NCBI GenBank assembly: GCA_945494195.1 | Contig: CALYVJ010000155.1 | Coordinates: forward strand, 1 to 5,326 | Direction of reading: 5' to 3' | DNA: 5,326 nucleotides | From: an uncultured Selenomonas sp. | GTDB lineage: Bacteria; Bacillota; Negativicutes; Selenomonadales; Selenomonadaceae | Shown: positions 1 to 5,326 of the stretch, in pieces | How positions within the stretch are numbered: position 1 is the first letter of the stretch | Layout: each line of letters starts with the position of its first letter | Position numbers and translations under genes: made by a program | The notes under the pieces: model-generated | Seen by the model: the letters and a program-made list of their open reading frames with translations, nothing else | Databases searched by the model: none | Told to the model about the DNA's origin: nothing

Positions 1-11
1 GGGAAGTGTTT

Positions 12-17
12 AGGAGG
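12..17 (+). promoter_or_regulatory. Ribosome binding site of mfrA
   Basis: A perfect AGGAGG lies 7 bases before the ATG at 25, which fixes that ATG as the start of the flavoprotein gene and keeps its Tat leader intact. The promoter, if next to this gene, lies upstream of the window. Confidence 0.9.
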
Positions 18-24
18 GAATACT

Positions 25-1881
25 ATGTCGAAGGAGATTTCACGTCGTACCTTTATAAAGGGCGCGGCAGCAGCCGGTGTCGTTGTGGCTGCAGGTTCTT
101 ACTTCAGCTGGAATGGTAACAATATTCCAGAAAAAGTCAAAAAGGGAGACGTTACCTATGATGTCCTGATCATTGGCAGCGGTGGTGCTGGTATGCGTGC
201 AGCGCTGGCAGCAGCTGAGAACAAGAATCTCAAGGTTGCTGTTATGACGAAGCTCGTACCGACGCGTTCGGCTTCGACGATGGCACAGGGCGGTATGAAT
301 GGTGTCACGGCCGTTACTGACACGGCAGATACGGTGGAGTCCCATGTGTTCGATACGATCAAGGGCGGCGACTATCTCTGCGACCAGGATGCGGTTGAAT
401 ACTTCGCTGAGCGTGCAGGTGCCAACATCTATGAGATGGATTATATGGGTTATCCGTATAACCGTCAGAAGGATGGACACTTCCATCAGCGCAAAATGGG
501 CGGCCATTCGCATGCGCGTGCTTCCTACTTCGAGGACCGTGCTGGCCATGCAATGGTTCACACGCTATTCGAACAGTGCCTGGACAAGGGCATTGATTTC
601 ATCTCGGAGTGCCAGATGCTTGAGATCAGCATGGGCGGTGAGAAGAATGACCAGCTCAACGGCGTTATCGCTATGGATATGCGTTCGGGGAATCTCATCG
701 GCATTCCGGCTAAGGCTGTTGTCATTGCGACGGGCGGCTATGGCCGTGTCTATTGGATCCGTACGTCGAATCCGTACAGCTCCACGGGCGATGGTATCGT
801 TGCTGGCATGAATGCGGGTATCCCGTTCAAAGATCCGGAGATGGTACAGTTCCATCCGACGGGCCTTTCGGCTAACGGCGTCCTGCTGTCCGAGTCCAGC
901 CGTGCCGAGGGTGCACAGCTCAAGAACAAGAATGGCGAGCGTTTTATGGCGAAATATGCACCGGAAAAGATGGAGCTGGCAACGCGTGATATTGTAGCGC
1001 GTGCTATTGCAACGGAGATCGAGGAGGGCCGTGGTATTGGCGAAGGCATCCATGCCGGCGTCTACATGGATTTTACGGTTATTCCGGCTGAGCGTATCCG
1101 CGAGCGTTTGGGGCAGGTTGCTGACCTTTCCAAACGCTTTGCTGGTGTCGACATCACGAAAGAGCCAGTTCCTATTGCACCGACCTGCCATTATTCCATG
1201 GGCGGCCTCGAGATGGCTGACTTCCATACGGGTGAGTCCCGCGTACCGGGTATCTATGTTGCTGGTGAGTGCAGCTGCGTGTCCGTACATGGTGCCAACC
1301 GCCTTGGTGCAAATTCCCTGTCGGAGGTACTCGTCTTTGGTCATACGGCCGGTGACGGTGCAGCCGCTTACGCAAAAGAGCATAATTACGCTGGCAGCCA
1401 GGACAAACTTGCTCAGGATTGCCAGAAATGGAAAGATAAATTCGAAGAAGTCACGAACCGTCCGGAAGGCTGCGGCAAGACCGTACCGGAGATTCGTGAT
1501 GCCATGGTCAATACGATGTGGTACAAGGCTGGCGTATACCGTCAGGAGGACCAGCTGAACCAGGCTACCCAGGAGCTCAAGGCTCTCGAGGAAGAGTACA
1601 AACACTGCTATGTCGGTGACTCCTCCCATGTCTACAACACGGCTTTTGAGCAGTATGTGGAACTCGGCAACCTGCTGCAGATTTCCCATGCTATCGTACA
1701 GGGCGCACTGGCTCGTAAAGAGAGCCGCGGTGGTCATTCCCGTCGTGATTATCCGAAACGTGACGACAAGAACTTCCTCAAGCATACGCTTATCTTCAAA
1801 GATCAGAAGACGGGCGAATATCGTGCCGAGTATAAAGATGTCGTTATTACGAAATATCAGCCGAAAGAAAGGAAGTATTGA
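25..1881 (+). CDS. mfrA: Fumarate reductase flavoprotein subunit, Tat-exported (MfrA/SdhA-like)
   Basis: This 618-aa protein is the catalytic subunit of a fumarate reductase/succinate dehydrogenase complex. A twin-arginine leader opens it (S6-R7-R8-T9-F10-I11-K12, then an Ala/Val-rich stretch to about residue 24; V21-A22-A23 could be a cleavage site), so it should act in the periplasm. The FAD dinucleotide motif GSGGAG is at 51-56. Aligned by memory to E. coli SdhA/FrdA, the active-site residues are present: H277 (QFHPTG), S289-E290, R321 (TRD, expected proton donor), H389 (TCHY) and R426 (ANRLGANSL). The histidine that usually links FAD covalently (RSHT in E. coli) is replaced by A83 (RSAS), so FAD is probably non-covalent. 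The C-terminal part (about 460-618) is the helical and cap region usual for SdhA. It starts an operon with the FeS and CCG subunits, which points to the class E MfrABE type. Family is certain; the direction and exact quinone are inferred. Confidence 0.93.
   Translation: MSKEISRRTFIKGAAAAGVVVAAGSYFSWNGNNIPEKVKKGDVTYDVLIIGSGGAGMRAALAAAENKNLKVAVMTKLVPTRSASTMAQGGMNGVTAVTDTADTVESHVFDTIKGGDYLCDQDAVEYFAERAGANIYEMDYMGYPYNRQKDGHFHQRKMGGHSHARASYFEDRAGHAMVHTLFEQCLDKGIDFISECQMLEISMGGEKNDQLNGVIAMDMRSGNLIGIPAKAVVIATGGYGRVYWIRTSNPYSSTGDGIVAGMNAGIPFKDPEMVQFHPTGLSANGVLLSESSRAEGAQLKNKNGERFMAKYAPEKMELATRDIVARAIATEIEEGRGIGEGIHAGVYMDFTVIPAERIRERLGQVADLSKRFAGVDITKEPVPIAPTCHYSMGGLEMADFHTGESRVPGIYVAGECSCVSVHGANRLGANSLSEVLVFGHTAGDGAAAYAKEHNYAGSQDKLAQDCQKWKDKFEEVTNRPEGCGKTVPEIRDAMVNTMWYKAGVYRQEDQLNQATQELKALEEEYKHCYVGDSSHVYNTAFEQYVELGNLLQISHAIVQGALARKESRGGHSRRDYPKRDDKNFLKHTLIFKDQKTGEYRAEYKDVVITKYQPKERKY
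1869..1875 (+). promoter_or_regulatory. Ribosome binding site of mfrB
   Basis: AAGGAAG inside the last codons of mfrA is 8 bases before the ATG at 1884 but only 2 bases before an in-frame TTG at 1878. The spacing favours ATG 1884 as the start, giving MDVKLRIHRF, a normal beginning for the family. Confidence 0.75.
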
Positions 1882-1883
1882 TC

Positions 1884-2840
1884 ATGGACGTAAAGCTTAG
1901 AATCCATCGCTTCGTTGAAGATAAAAAATGGGTGCAGGATTACACGCTCCCAGTTACGGTTGGCATGACGGTACTTGAGGCACTGACGCAGATCAAAGAG
2001 CATCAGGATCCGACCCTTTCGTTTACCTGCTCCTGCCGTTCCTCCATCTGTGGCGCTTGTGCTGTCCGCGTAAATGGCAACGCAGAGCTCGCTTGTGAGA
2101 TTCTCGTTGAGAACCTCATGAAACGCTATGATACGGATGAGCTCACCATTGAGCCGCTGGGCAACTTCCGCGTTATCCGCGATCTCATTGTGGATTGGGA
2201 TCCGAAATATGCCCGCATCAAGAAAATCAAACCGACGGTTCATCCCAAAGATGAATTCTCGGCTGAGGAAGGCTGTAAGCAGTCTCCAGAAGATTTCAAT
2301 AAATACAAGAAACTCGCCGGCTGCATCCTCTGCGGTTCCTGCGTATCTGAGTGCAACAAGAACGCGCTGAATCAGGAAGACTTCCTCGATCCTTTCGTTT
2401 TCGTCAAAGCTGCGAAAATCACGCGGGATTCCCGTGATAAGGATCCGAAAGAGCACCTCAAGGTTGTTGTCGATGCCGGCCTCTGGCGCTGCTTCAACTG
2501 CCAGGAATGCACGGCAAAATGCCCGAAAGGCCTCGACCCGGCTGGTGCTATCGAGAAACTCAAAGAAGCTACCTTCAAGATGGGCCTCGATGACAACGTC
2601 GGTGCCCGTCATGCAAAGGCAATCTATGAGGATATCAGCGAGTCCGGTACGCTGGACGAGTCGAAGCTCAACATCAAATCCGAGGGCTTCTTCGCCGCCG
2701 GTCTGCGTGCGCCGATGGCTCTGCGTCTTATGCGCGTTGGCAAGATGAATCCGCTTGACAGCCATCCGGTCAACAAAGAAATCGATACGATCCGCAAAAT
2801 CGTTAAGAACGCAGAAGCAGCATCGAAGGAGGAGAATTGA
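1884..2840 (+). CDS. mfrB: Fumarate reductase iron-sulfur subunit (MfrB/SdhB-like)
   Basis: This 318-aa protein carries electrons between the quinol-side subunit and the flavoprotein. The N-terminal domain (about 1-105) is a plant-type ferredoxin fold with [2Fe-2S] ligands C51, C56, C59 and C71; C49 is an extra cysteine beside them. The C-terminal domain has two cubane motifs: C147, C150, C153 with C157 (CILCGSC...C), and C203, C206, C209 with C213 followed by Pro. Classical FrdB/SdhB has Val or Ile where C206 stands and therefore holds a [3Fe-4S] cluster; this protein should instead hold two [4Fe-4S] clusters, as in class E enzymes. A tail of about 75 residues after the last cluster motif (about 240-318) is longer than in E. 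coli FrdB. No export signal is visible, so if the complex is periplasmic this subunit probably crosses with the Tat-bearing flavoprotein. Its ATG lies 2 bases after the mfrA stop, suggesting coupled translation. Confidence 0.94.
   Translation: MDVKLRIHRFVEDKKWVQDYTLPVTVGMTVLEALTQIKEHQDPTLSFTCSCRSSICGACAVRVNGNAELACEILVENLMKRYDTDELTIEPLGNFRVIRDLIVDWDPKYARIKKIKPTVHPKDEFSAEEGCKQSPEDFNKYKKLAGCILCGSCVSECNKNALNQEDFLDPFVFVKAAKITRDSRDKDPKEHLKVVVDAGLWRCFNCQECTAKCPKGLDPAGAIEKLKEATFKMGLDDNVGARHAKAIYEDISESGTLDESKLNIKSEGFFAAGLRAPMALRLMRVGKMNPLDSHPVNKEIDTIRKIVKNAEAASKEEN
2827..2832 (+). promoter_or_regulatory. Ribosome binding site of mfrE
   Basis: AGGAGG within the end of mfrB is 10 bases before ATG 2843 and only 4 before an in-frame TTG at 2837. 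The longer spacing and the family-like start MKYALFPGC favour ATG 2843. Confidence 0.8.
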
Positions 2841-2842
2841 TT

Positions 2843-3709
2843 ATGAAATACGCATTATTCCCGGGCTGCGTCCTCGAAGGCGCTGCTGCTGAAGCTTATA
2901 CGTCGCTGAAAAAAGTTTGCGAGAAGCTCGATATTGAAATCGAAGAGATTCCGAACTGGACTTGCTGCGGTGCATCCCATGCCCAGGGCGTTGATGATTT
3001 GGCTGCCTTGGCCGTTAATGCGCGCAACATTTCCATTGCCGAGAATATGGGCTGCGATATCATGACGGTTTGCAATACCTGCACGCTACAGCTTCGTACG
3101 GCAAAAGCTCGTCTGGATAAGGATGAGAAACTTCGCGAGAAGGTCAACAATATTCTCAAGGAGTCTGGTCATCCGTATGAATACAAGGGCACGAGCCAAG
3201 TTACGCATTTCCTTTGGATTCTTGATGATCATCCGGAACTGCTGGATGGCAAGATTGTAAATCCGCTTAATGGGTATAAAGTTGCTGCTTACTATGGCTG
3301 CCACATCCTGCGTCCGCAGGAGGTCATGGATCATGGTGACGGCAAACATCCGGAGTATATGGAACGTCTCGTTCGCAAACTCGGTGCAGAGCCGGTTTGG
3401 TTCGATGCAAACCGTAAGTGCTGCGGCTTCCATGCACAGCTGGCTGCTGAGCGTGATGTGCTCAAGGCTACTGGCCAGATCGTTGACAGCGCTGACCGCG
3501 CTGGCGCCGGTGCGCTGGTTACGCCGTGCCCGCTCTGCCAGATGCAGCTCGATATGTACGAGCCGGAGGGCCGTGAGGCCGTTCATTCCCAGGCACAGGT
3601 TCCTATCCTTCACCTGCAGCAGCTTGTTGGTCTGGCTCTGGGCCTGACGAAAGAGGAAGTCGGTTTTAACCGCCACGTCTCTGCACAGGATAAGCTGAAA
3701 TTGGGCTGA
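2843..3709 (+). CDS. mfrE: CCG-domain quinol-side subunit (MfrE/SdhE, HdrB-like)
   Basis: This 288-aa protein contains two cysteine-rich CCG domains like those of heterodisulfide reductase HdrB and the class E SQR subunit SdhE/MfrE. Domain 1 has C9 (FPGC), C41-C42-G43, and C77-x2-C80, i.e. C-x31-CC-x34-C-x2-C. Domain 2 has C153, C193-C194-G195, and C229-x2-C232, i.e. C-x39-CC-x34-C-x2-C. In HdrB such motifs bind unusual non-cubane [4Fe-4S] clusters; in some SdhE proteins one site holds zinc instead. No transmembrane helix, haem-binding pattern or signal peptide is seen, so membrane contact would be through amphipathic segments; the stretch near 255-268 (HLQQLVGLALG) is a candidate. Position directly after the flavoprotein and FeS genes makes it the membrane/quinol-interacting subunit rather than a true heterodisulfide reductase. 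An automated label of 'CoB-CoM heterodisulfide reductase subunit B' would be misleading. Confidence 0.9.
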   Translation: MKYALFPGCVLEGAAAEAYTSLKKVCEKLDIEIEEIPNWTCCGASHAQGVDDLAALAVNARNISIAENMGCDIMTVCNTCTLQLRTAKARLDKDEKLREKVNNILKESGHPYEYKGTSQVTHFLWILDDHPELLDGKIVNPLNGYKVAAYYGCHILRPQEVMDHGDGKHPEYMERLVRKLGAEPVWFDANRKCCGFHAQLAAERDVLKATGQIVDSADRAGAGALVTPCPLCQMQLDMYEPEGREAVHSQAQVPILHLQQLVGLALGLTKEEVGFNRHVSAQDKLKLG

Positions 3710-3757
3710 TACATTACACGTACCTTTTCCTAAAATTTAGATAAAAACACACATCAC

Positions 3758-3802
3758 AACACGAAGGTGACAGGCTCACAAAGAGTCTGTCACTTTTGTG
3801 TT
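3758..3802 (+). terminator. Rho-independent terminator of the mfrABE operon
   Basis: Two 20-base arms (3758-3777 and 3783-3802) pair along their full length around the 5-base loop ACAAA, with three G-U wobbles (3774/3786, 3766/3794, 3763/3797). The core is an 11-bp GC-containing stem (GTGACAGGCTC with GAGTCTGTCAC), followed by a U-rich run TTTTGTGTT that can also pair with the AACACGAAG 5' of the core. It begins 48 bases after the mfrE stop and looks directed to the + strand, because the opposite side lacks an equally good T run right after the core stem. Confidence 0.85.
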
Positions 3803-3807
3803 ATACT
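3799..3807 (+). promoter_or_regulatory. Candidate extended -10 promoter of the TrxR-like gene
   Basis: TG-T-TATACT matches the extended -10 consensus (TGnTATAAT) with one mismatch. No good -35 box is seen about 17 bases upstream, where the terminator hairpin sits. Transcription would begin near 3813-3815, leaving a leader of about 20 bases that contains the ribosome binding site. The first four bases belong to the 3' arm of the preceding terminator. Confidence 0.45.
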
Positions 3808-3820
3808 GAAGAAAAATTGC

Positions 3821-3826
3821 AGGAGG
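3821..3826 (+). promoter_or_regulatory. Ribosome binding site of the TrxR-like gene
   Basis: AGGAGG is 8 bases before ATG 3835. This decides the start: the same frame is open back to a TTG at 3796, but that codon lies inside the terminator hairpin and upstream of the likely transcription start. Confidence 0.9.
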
Positions 3827-3834
3827 TATTGGGG

Positions 3835-4713
3835 ATGGCACAGATAGTTATCATTGGAGCAGGGCCTGCTGGTGTATCAGCGGCTCTTTATGCACGCCGG
3901 GGTGGGGCTGAGGTAGTGGTGATTTCCAGTGGGAAGGATACCGGCAGTTTGACCAAAGCACACAAGATTGAAAATTACTATGGTTTAGCCGAATCTGTAA
4001 GCGGAGAAGAATTATTCCAGCGTGGAATCGAGGGAGCCAAACGCATCGGCGTGGATTTTATCGAAGATGATGTGGTGGCTGTGACTTTTGCGGAAGATTT
4101 TCATGGTTTTCAAGTGGAAACAAAGCAAAAGAACTTTGATGCGGCCAGCGTTATCCTGGCTGCTGGCGCGGCGCACAAAACCTTACCGATTCCTGGAGTC
4201 CGTGAATTTGAGGGCAAAGGTGTCAGTTATTGTGCGATTTGTGATGCGTTTTTCTATCGCCAAAAGAATGTGGCCGTCATTGGTGCTGGAGAATATGCCC
4301 TTCATGAGGTTTTGGCCCTTCTGCCCCACGCGGCCCAGGTGACCTTGTTGACCAATGGGGAGGAGCCCGCCTGCCCCTTTCCTGAGTCTGTGGCAATCCG
4401 GAAGGATAAGCTTTCCGCTGTAGAAGGTAGCATCAGGGTACAGCAGGTGCGCTTTCCAGATGGCTCGGTGCTGCCCGTGGATGGCGTATTTTTGGCGATG
4501 GGCGTTGCCGGCAGTACGGAATTAGCCAGAAAGATGGGGGTAATGTTGGAGGGAAATGCCATCAAGGTGGATGAACATATGGCGACCAATATCCCTGGAA
4601 TATTTGCAGCTGGTGACTGCACCAGCGGTTTACGGCAGGTGGCAAAAGCCGTCTATCAGGGGGCTGAGGCGGGGCTGGCTGCTTTACGTTTTCTGCGGGA
4701 GAAAGACGTGTAA
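3835..4713 (+). CDS. Thioredoxin-reductase-like FAD-dependent oxidoreductase
   Basis: This 292-aa flavoprotein belongs to the low-molecular-weight thioredoxin reductase family (TrxB is usually about 305-320 aa). The FAD-binding GAGPAG motif is at 8-13, a TrxB-like IENYYG at 45-50, the redox-active pair C133-A-I-C136 is followed by DAFFYR (as in CATCDGFFY of TrxB), and the second FAD motif GIFAAGD ends at D261. The inserted NAD(P)H domain starts normally with GAGEYA (150-155), but the next strand (VTLLTNGEEP, 169-178) lacks the HRRxxxR signature that binds the NADPH phosphate, and the domain is shortened around 179-200. It could use NADH, another donor such as ferredoxin, or an unknown partner; the substrate cannot be read from sequence. 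It lies between a terminator and a spacer, apparently on its own transcript. Its codon use is less biased than that of the mfr genes (more TTG, TTT, GGG), consistent with lower expression. Confidence 0.88.
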   Translation: MAQIVIIGAGPAGVSAALYARRGGAEVVVISSGKDTGSLTKAHKIENYYGLAESVSGEELFQRGIEGAKRIGVDFIEDDVVAVTFAEDFHGFQVETKQKNFDAASVILAAGAAHKTLPIPGVREFEGKGVSYCAICDAFFYRQKNVAVIGAGEYALHEVLALLPHAAQVTLLTNGEEPACPFPESVAIRKDKLSAVEGSIRVQQVRFPDGSVLPVDGVFLAMGVAGSTELARKMGVMLEGNAIKVDEHMATNIPGIFAAGDCTSGLRQVAKAVYQGAEAGLAALRFLREKDV

Positions 4714-4741
4714 CCGGCATTAGACGAACCTTGCATGTTTA

Positions 4742-4750
4742 TGGTAAAAT
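4742..4750 (+). promoter_or_regulatory. Candidate extended -10 promoter of the HAD gene
   Basis: TG-G-TAAAAT in the 98-base spacer resembles an extended -10 element. A weak -35-like TTAGAC (4720-4725) is 19 bases upstream; TTGCAT (4731-4736) is too close to serve this -10. No hairpin terminator is seen between the TrxR-like stop and this site, so read-through from the upstream gene is also possible. Confidence 0.4.
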
Positions 4751-4799
4751 CAATACTAGCTTTTGAATGAAATAACGAATCTTGGGTAATTCTGGAAAT

Positions 4800-4805
4800 G
4801 AGGAA
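4800..4805 (+). promoter_or_regulatory. Ribosome binding site of the HAD gene
   Basis: GAGGAA ends 6 bases before ATG 4812. It is weaker than the AGGAGG sites elsewhere in the window but is correctly placed and supports ATG 4812, from which the protein begins MIKLILSDMDGT. Confidence 0.7.
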
Positions 4806-4811
4806 CGTGCA

Positions 4812-5326
4812 ATGATTAAATTAATTTTGTCGGATATGGATGGTACTCTTTTGGATGAGGCGGGCCGTTTGCCGGCAGAGTTTGATGCAATGATGGAAAA
4901 ACTTCATGATCGCGGGGTCATGTTTGCGCCGGCCAGCGGCCGCCAGTATCATTCTTTGGTGGACAGCTTCCGGAAATATGCCGACACGTTTCTCTTTGTC
5001 AGCGATAATGGCACGATGGTTCGTCAGCACGGCCAGGAGCTTTTCTCGGATGTCATTGAGCGGGATAAGGCACTGGAAATCGTCAATAGCATGAATGATA
5101 AACCGGACATCTACAATGTCTTCTGCGGCAAGAAAAAGGTATACCTTCTCAAAGACAAACAGCCGGAAAAATATATGGACGAACTCATGAAATATTTCCG
5201 CGAAATCGAATTGGTAGATTGCTTCGAGACAATCCATGATGAGCCCAGCAAGATGTCTTTTTTCACGGCTACGGGGAATGCAGATACGAAAATTATCCCG
5301 CTGGTGAAGCACTATACGGAGTCGAT
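4812..5326 (+). CDS. Cof-type HAD-IIB hydrolase (partial, 3' end outside window)
   Basis: The first 171 residues of a haloacid-dehalogenase-superfamily phosphatase are present; Cof-type members are usually about 260-290 aa, so roughly a third is missing. Motif I is SDMDGTLL, with the nucleophile D8 and acid/base D10; motif II is ASGR with S42. SDNGT at 64-68 corresponds to the ENGA/DNGA segment of Cof proteins. From about residue 82 onward is the C2-type cap that sets substrate choice. The lysine of motif III and the metal-binding Asp of motif IV should lie beyond the window and cannot be checked. Family members hydrolyse small phosphorylated molecules (sugar phosphates, flavin or pyridoxal phosphates); the substrate here is unknown. 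No gap or stop interrupts the frame to the window edge. Confidence 0.9.
   Translation, partial: MIKLILSDMDGTLLDEAGRLPAEFDAMMEKLHDRGVMFAPASGRQYHSLVDSFRKYADTFLFVSDNGTMVRQHGQELFSDVIERDKALEIVNSMNDKPDIYNVFCGKKKVYLLKDKQPEKYMDELMKYFREIELVDCFETIHDEPSKMSFFTATGNADTKIIPLVKHYTES

Noticed and set aside
565..1785. A 406-codon open frame on the minus strand opposite the flavoprotein gene
   Set aside because: It lies wholly within a gene with intact catalytic motifs, its translation shows no recognisable domain, and long antisense frames are common opposite strongly codon-biased genes.
1857..2765. A 302-codon open frame on the minus strand opposite the iron-sulfur subunit gene
   Set aside because: Same reasoning: no domain or fitting context, and the + strand gene has all of its cluster-binding cysteines.
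3730..3740. Small dyad CTAAA-A-TTTAG between mfrE and the terminator, a possible operator
   Set aside because: Five-base AT-only arms occur often by chance, and no second copy or nearby promoter supports a regulator site.
3796..3834. A 13-codon N-terminal extension of the TrxR-like protein from TTG 3796
   Set aside because: The codons lie in the terminator arm and candidate promoter and lack a ribosome binding site, while ATG 3835 has AGGAGG at 8 bases and gives the usual family start.
3835..4713. Possible recent horizontal transfer of the TrxR-like gene because its codon use differs from the mfr genes
   Set aside because: The difference fits high versus ordinary expression, no mobile-element sequence or flanking repeats are present, and the HAD gene that follows also has a less biased style.
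4798..4815. Five-codon upstream frame (ATG 4798 to TGA 4815) overlapping the HAD start
   Set aside because: It has no properly spaced ribosome binding site and contains the HAD gene's own Shine-Dalgarno, so it is most likely chance.
4821..5312. A 163-codon open frame on the minus strand opposite the HAD gene
   Set aside because: The + strand frame has clear HAD motifs I and II with a ribosome binding site; the minus frame shows no family features.

Overview
The window carries a compact three-gene operon for a class E succinate:quinone oxidoreductase, most like the periplasmic 8-methylmenaquinol:fumarate reductase MfrABE. It is followed by a thioredoxin-reductase-like flavoprotein and the first two thirds of a Cof-type HAD hydrolase. 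All five genes are on the + strand. The organism is probably an anaerobic diderm Firmicute, with the Selenomonadaceae (Selenomonas/Mitsuokella-like Negativicutes) as best guess. This rests on strong AGGAGG-type ribosome binding sites, moderate GC, and a Tat-exported fumarate reductase of the type expected in a fumarate-respiring, propionate/succinate-forming anaerobe with a periplasm. The assignment is an inference from style and gene content, not from a marker gene.

Layout. 1-24: end of a leader with a ribosome binding site. 25-1881: flavoprotein subunit with a twin-arginine leader (mfrA). 1884-2840: iron-sulfur subunit (mfrB). 2843-3709: subunit with two cysteine-rich CCG domains, HdrB/SdhE type (mfrE). 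The two junctions are almost identical: each stop codon sits two bases before the next ATG. 3758-3802: a 20-bp hairpin with a U-rich 3' side that ends the operon. Its last bases overlap a likely extended -10 promoter for the next gene. 3835-4713: thioredoxin-reductase-family flavoprotein whose NAD(P)H-binding domain is shortened and has lost the usual phosphate-binding motif. 4714-4811: short spacer with a possible extended -10 promoter. 4812-5326 (runs off the end): Cof-type HAD phosphatase.

How the genes work together. MfrE (HdrB-like iron-sulfur domains, no haem and no transmembrane helices) should take electrons from the quinol pool, MfrB should pass them through one [2Fe-2S] and two cubane clusters, and MfrA should reduce fumarate to succinate at a flavin. 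Three sequence details are worth noting. The histidine that normally binds FAD covalently in SdhA/FrdA is alanine (Ala83). The site that makes the third FeS cluster [3Fe-4S] in classical enzymes is cysteine here (MfrB Cys206). MfrE keeps two full five-cysteine CCG motifs. Together they suggest an enzyme biased toward fumarate reduction. The downstream flavoprotein and phosphatase appear to be separate transcription units with no visible functional tie to the operon. I see no wholly new system here; the interest lies in departures from the classical forms of known families.
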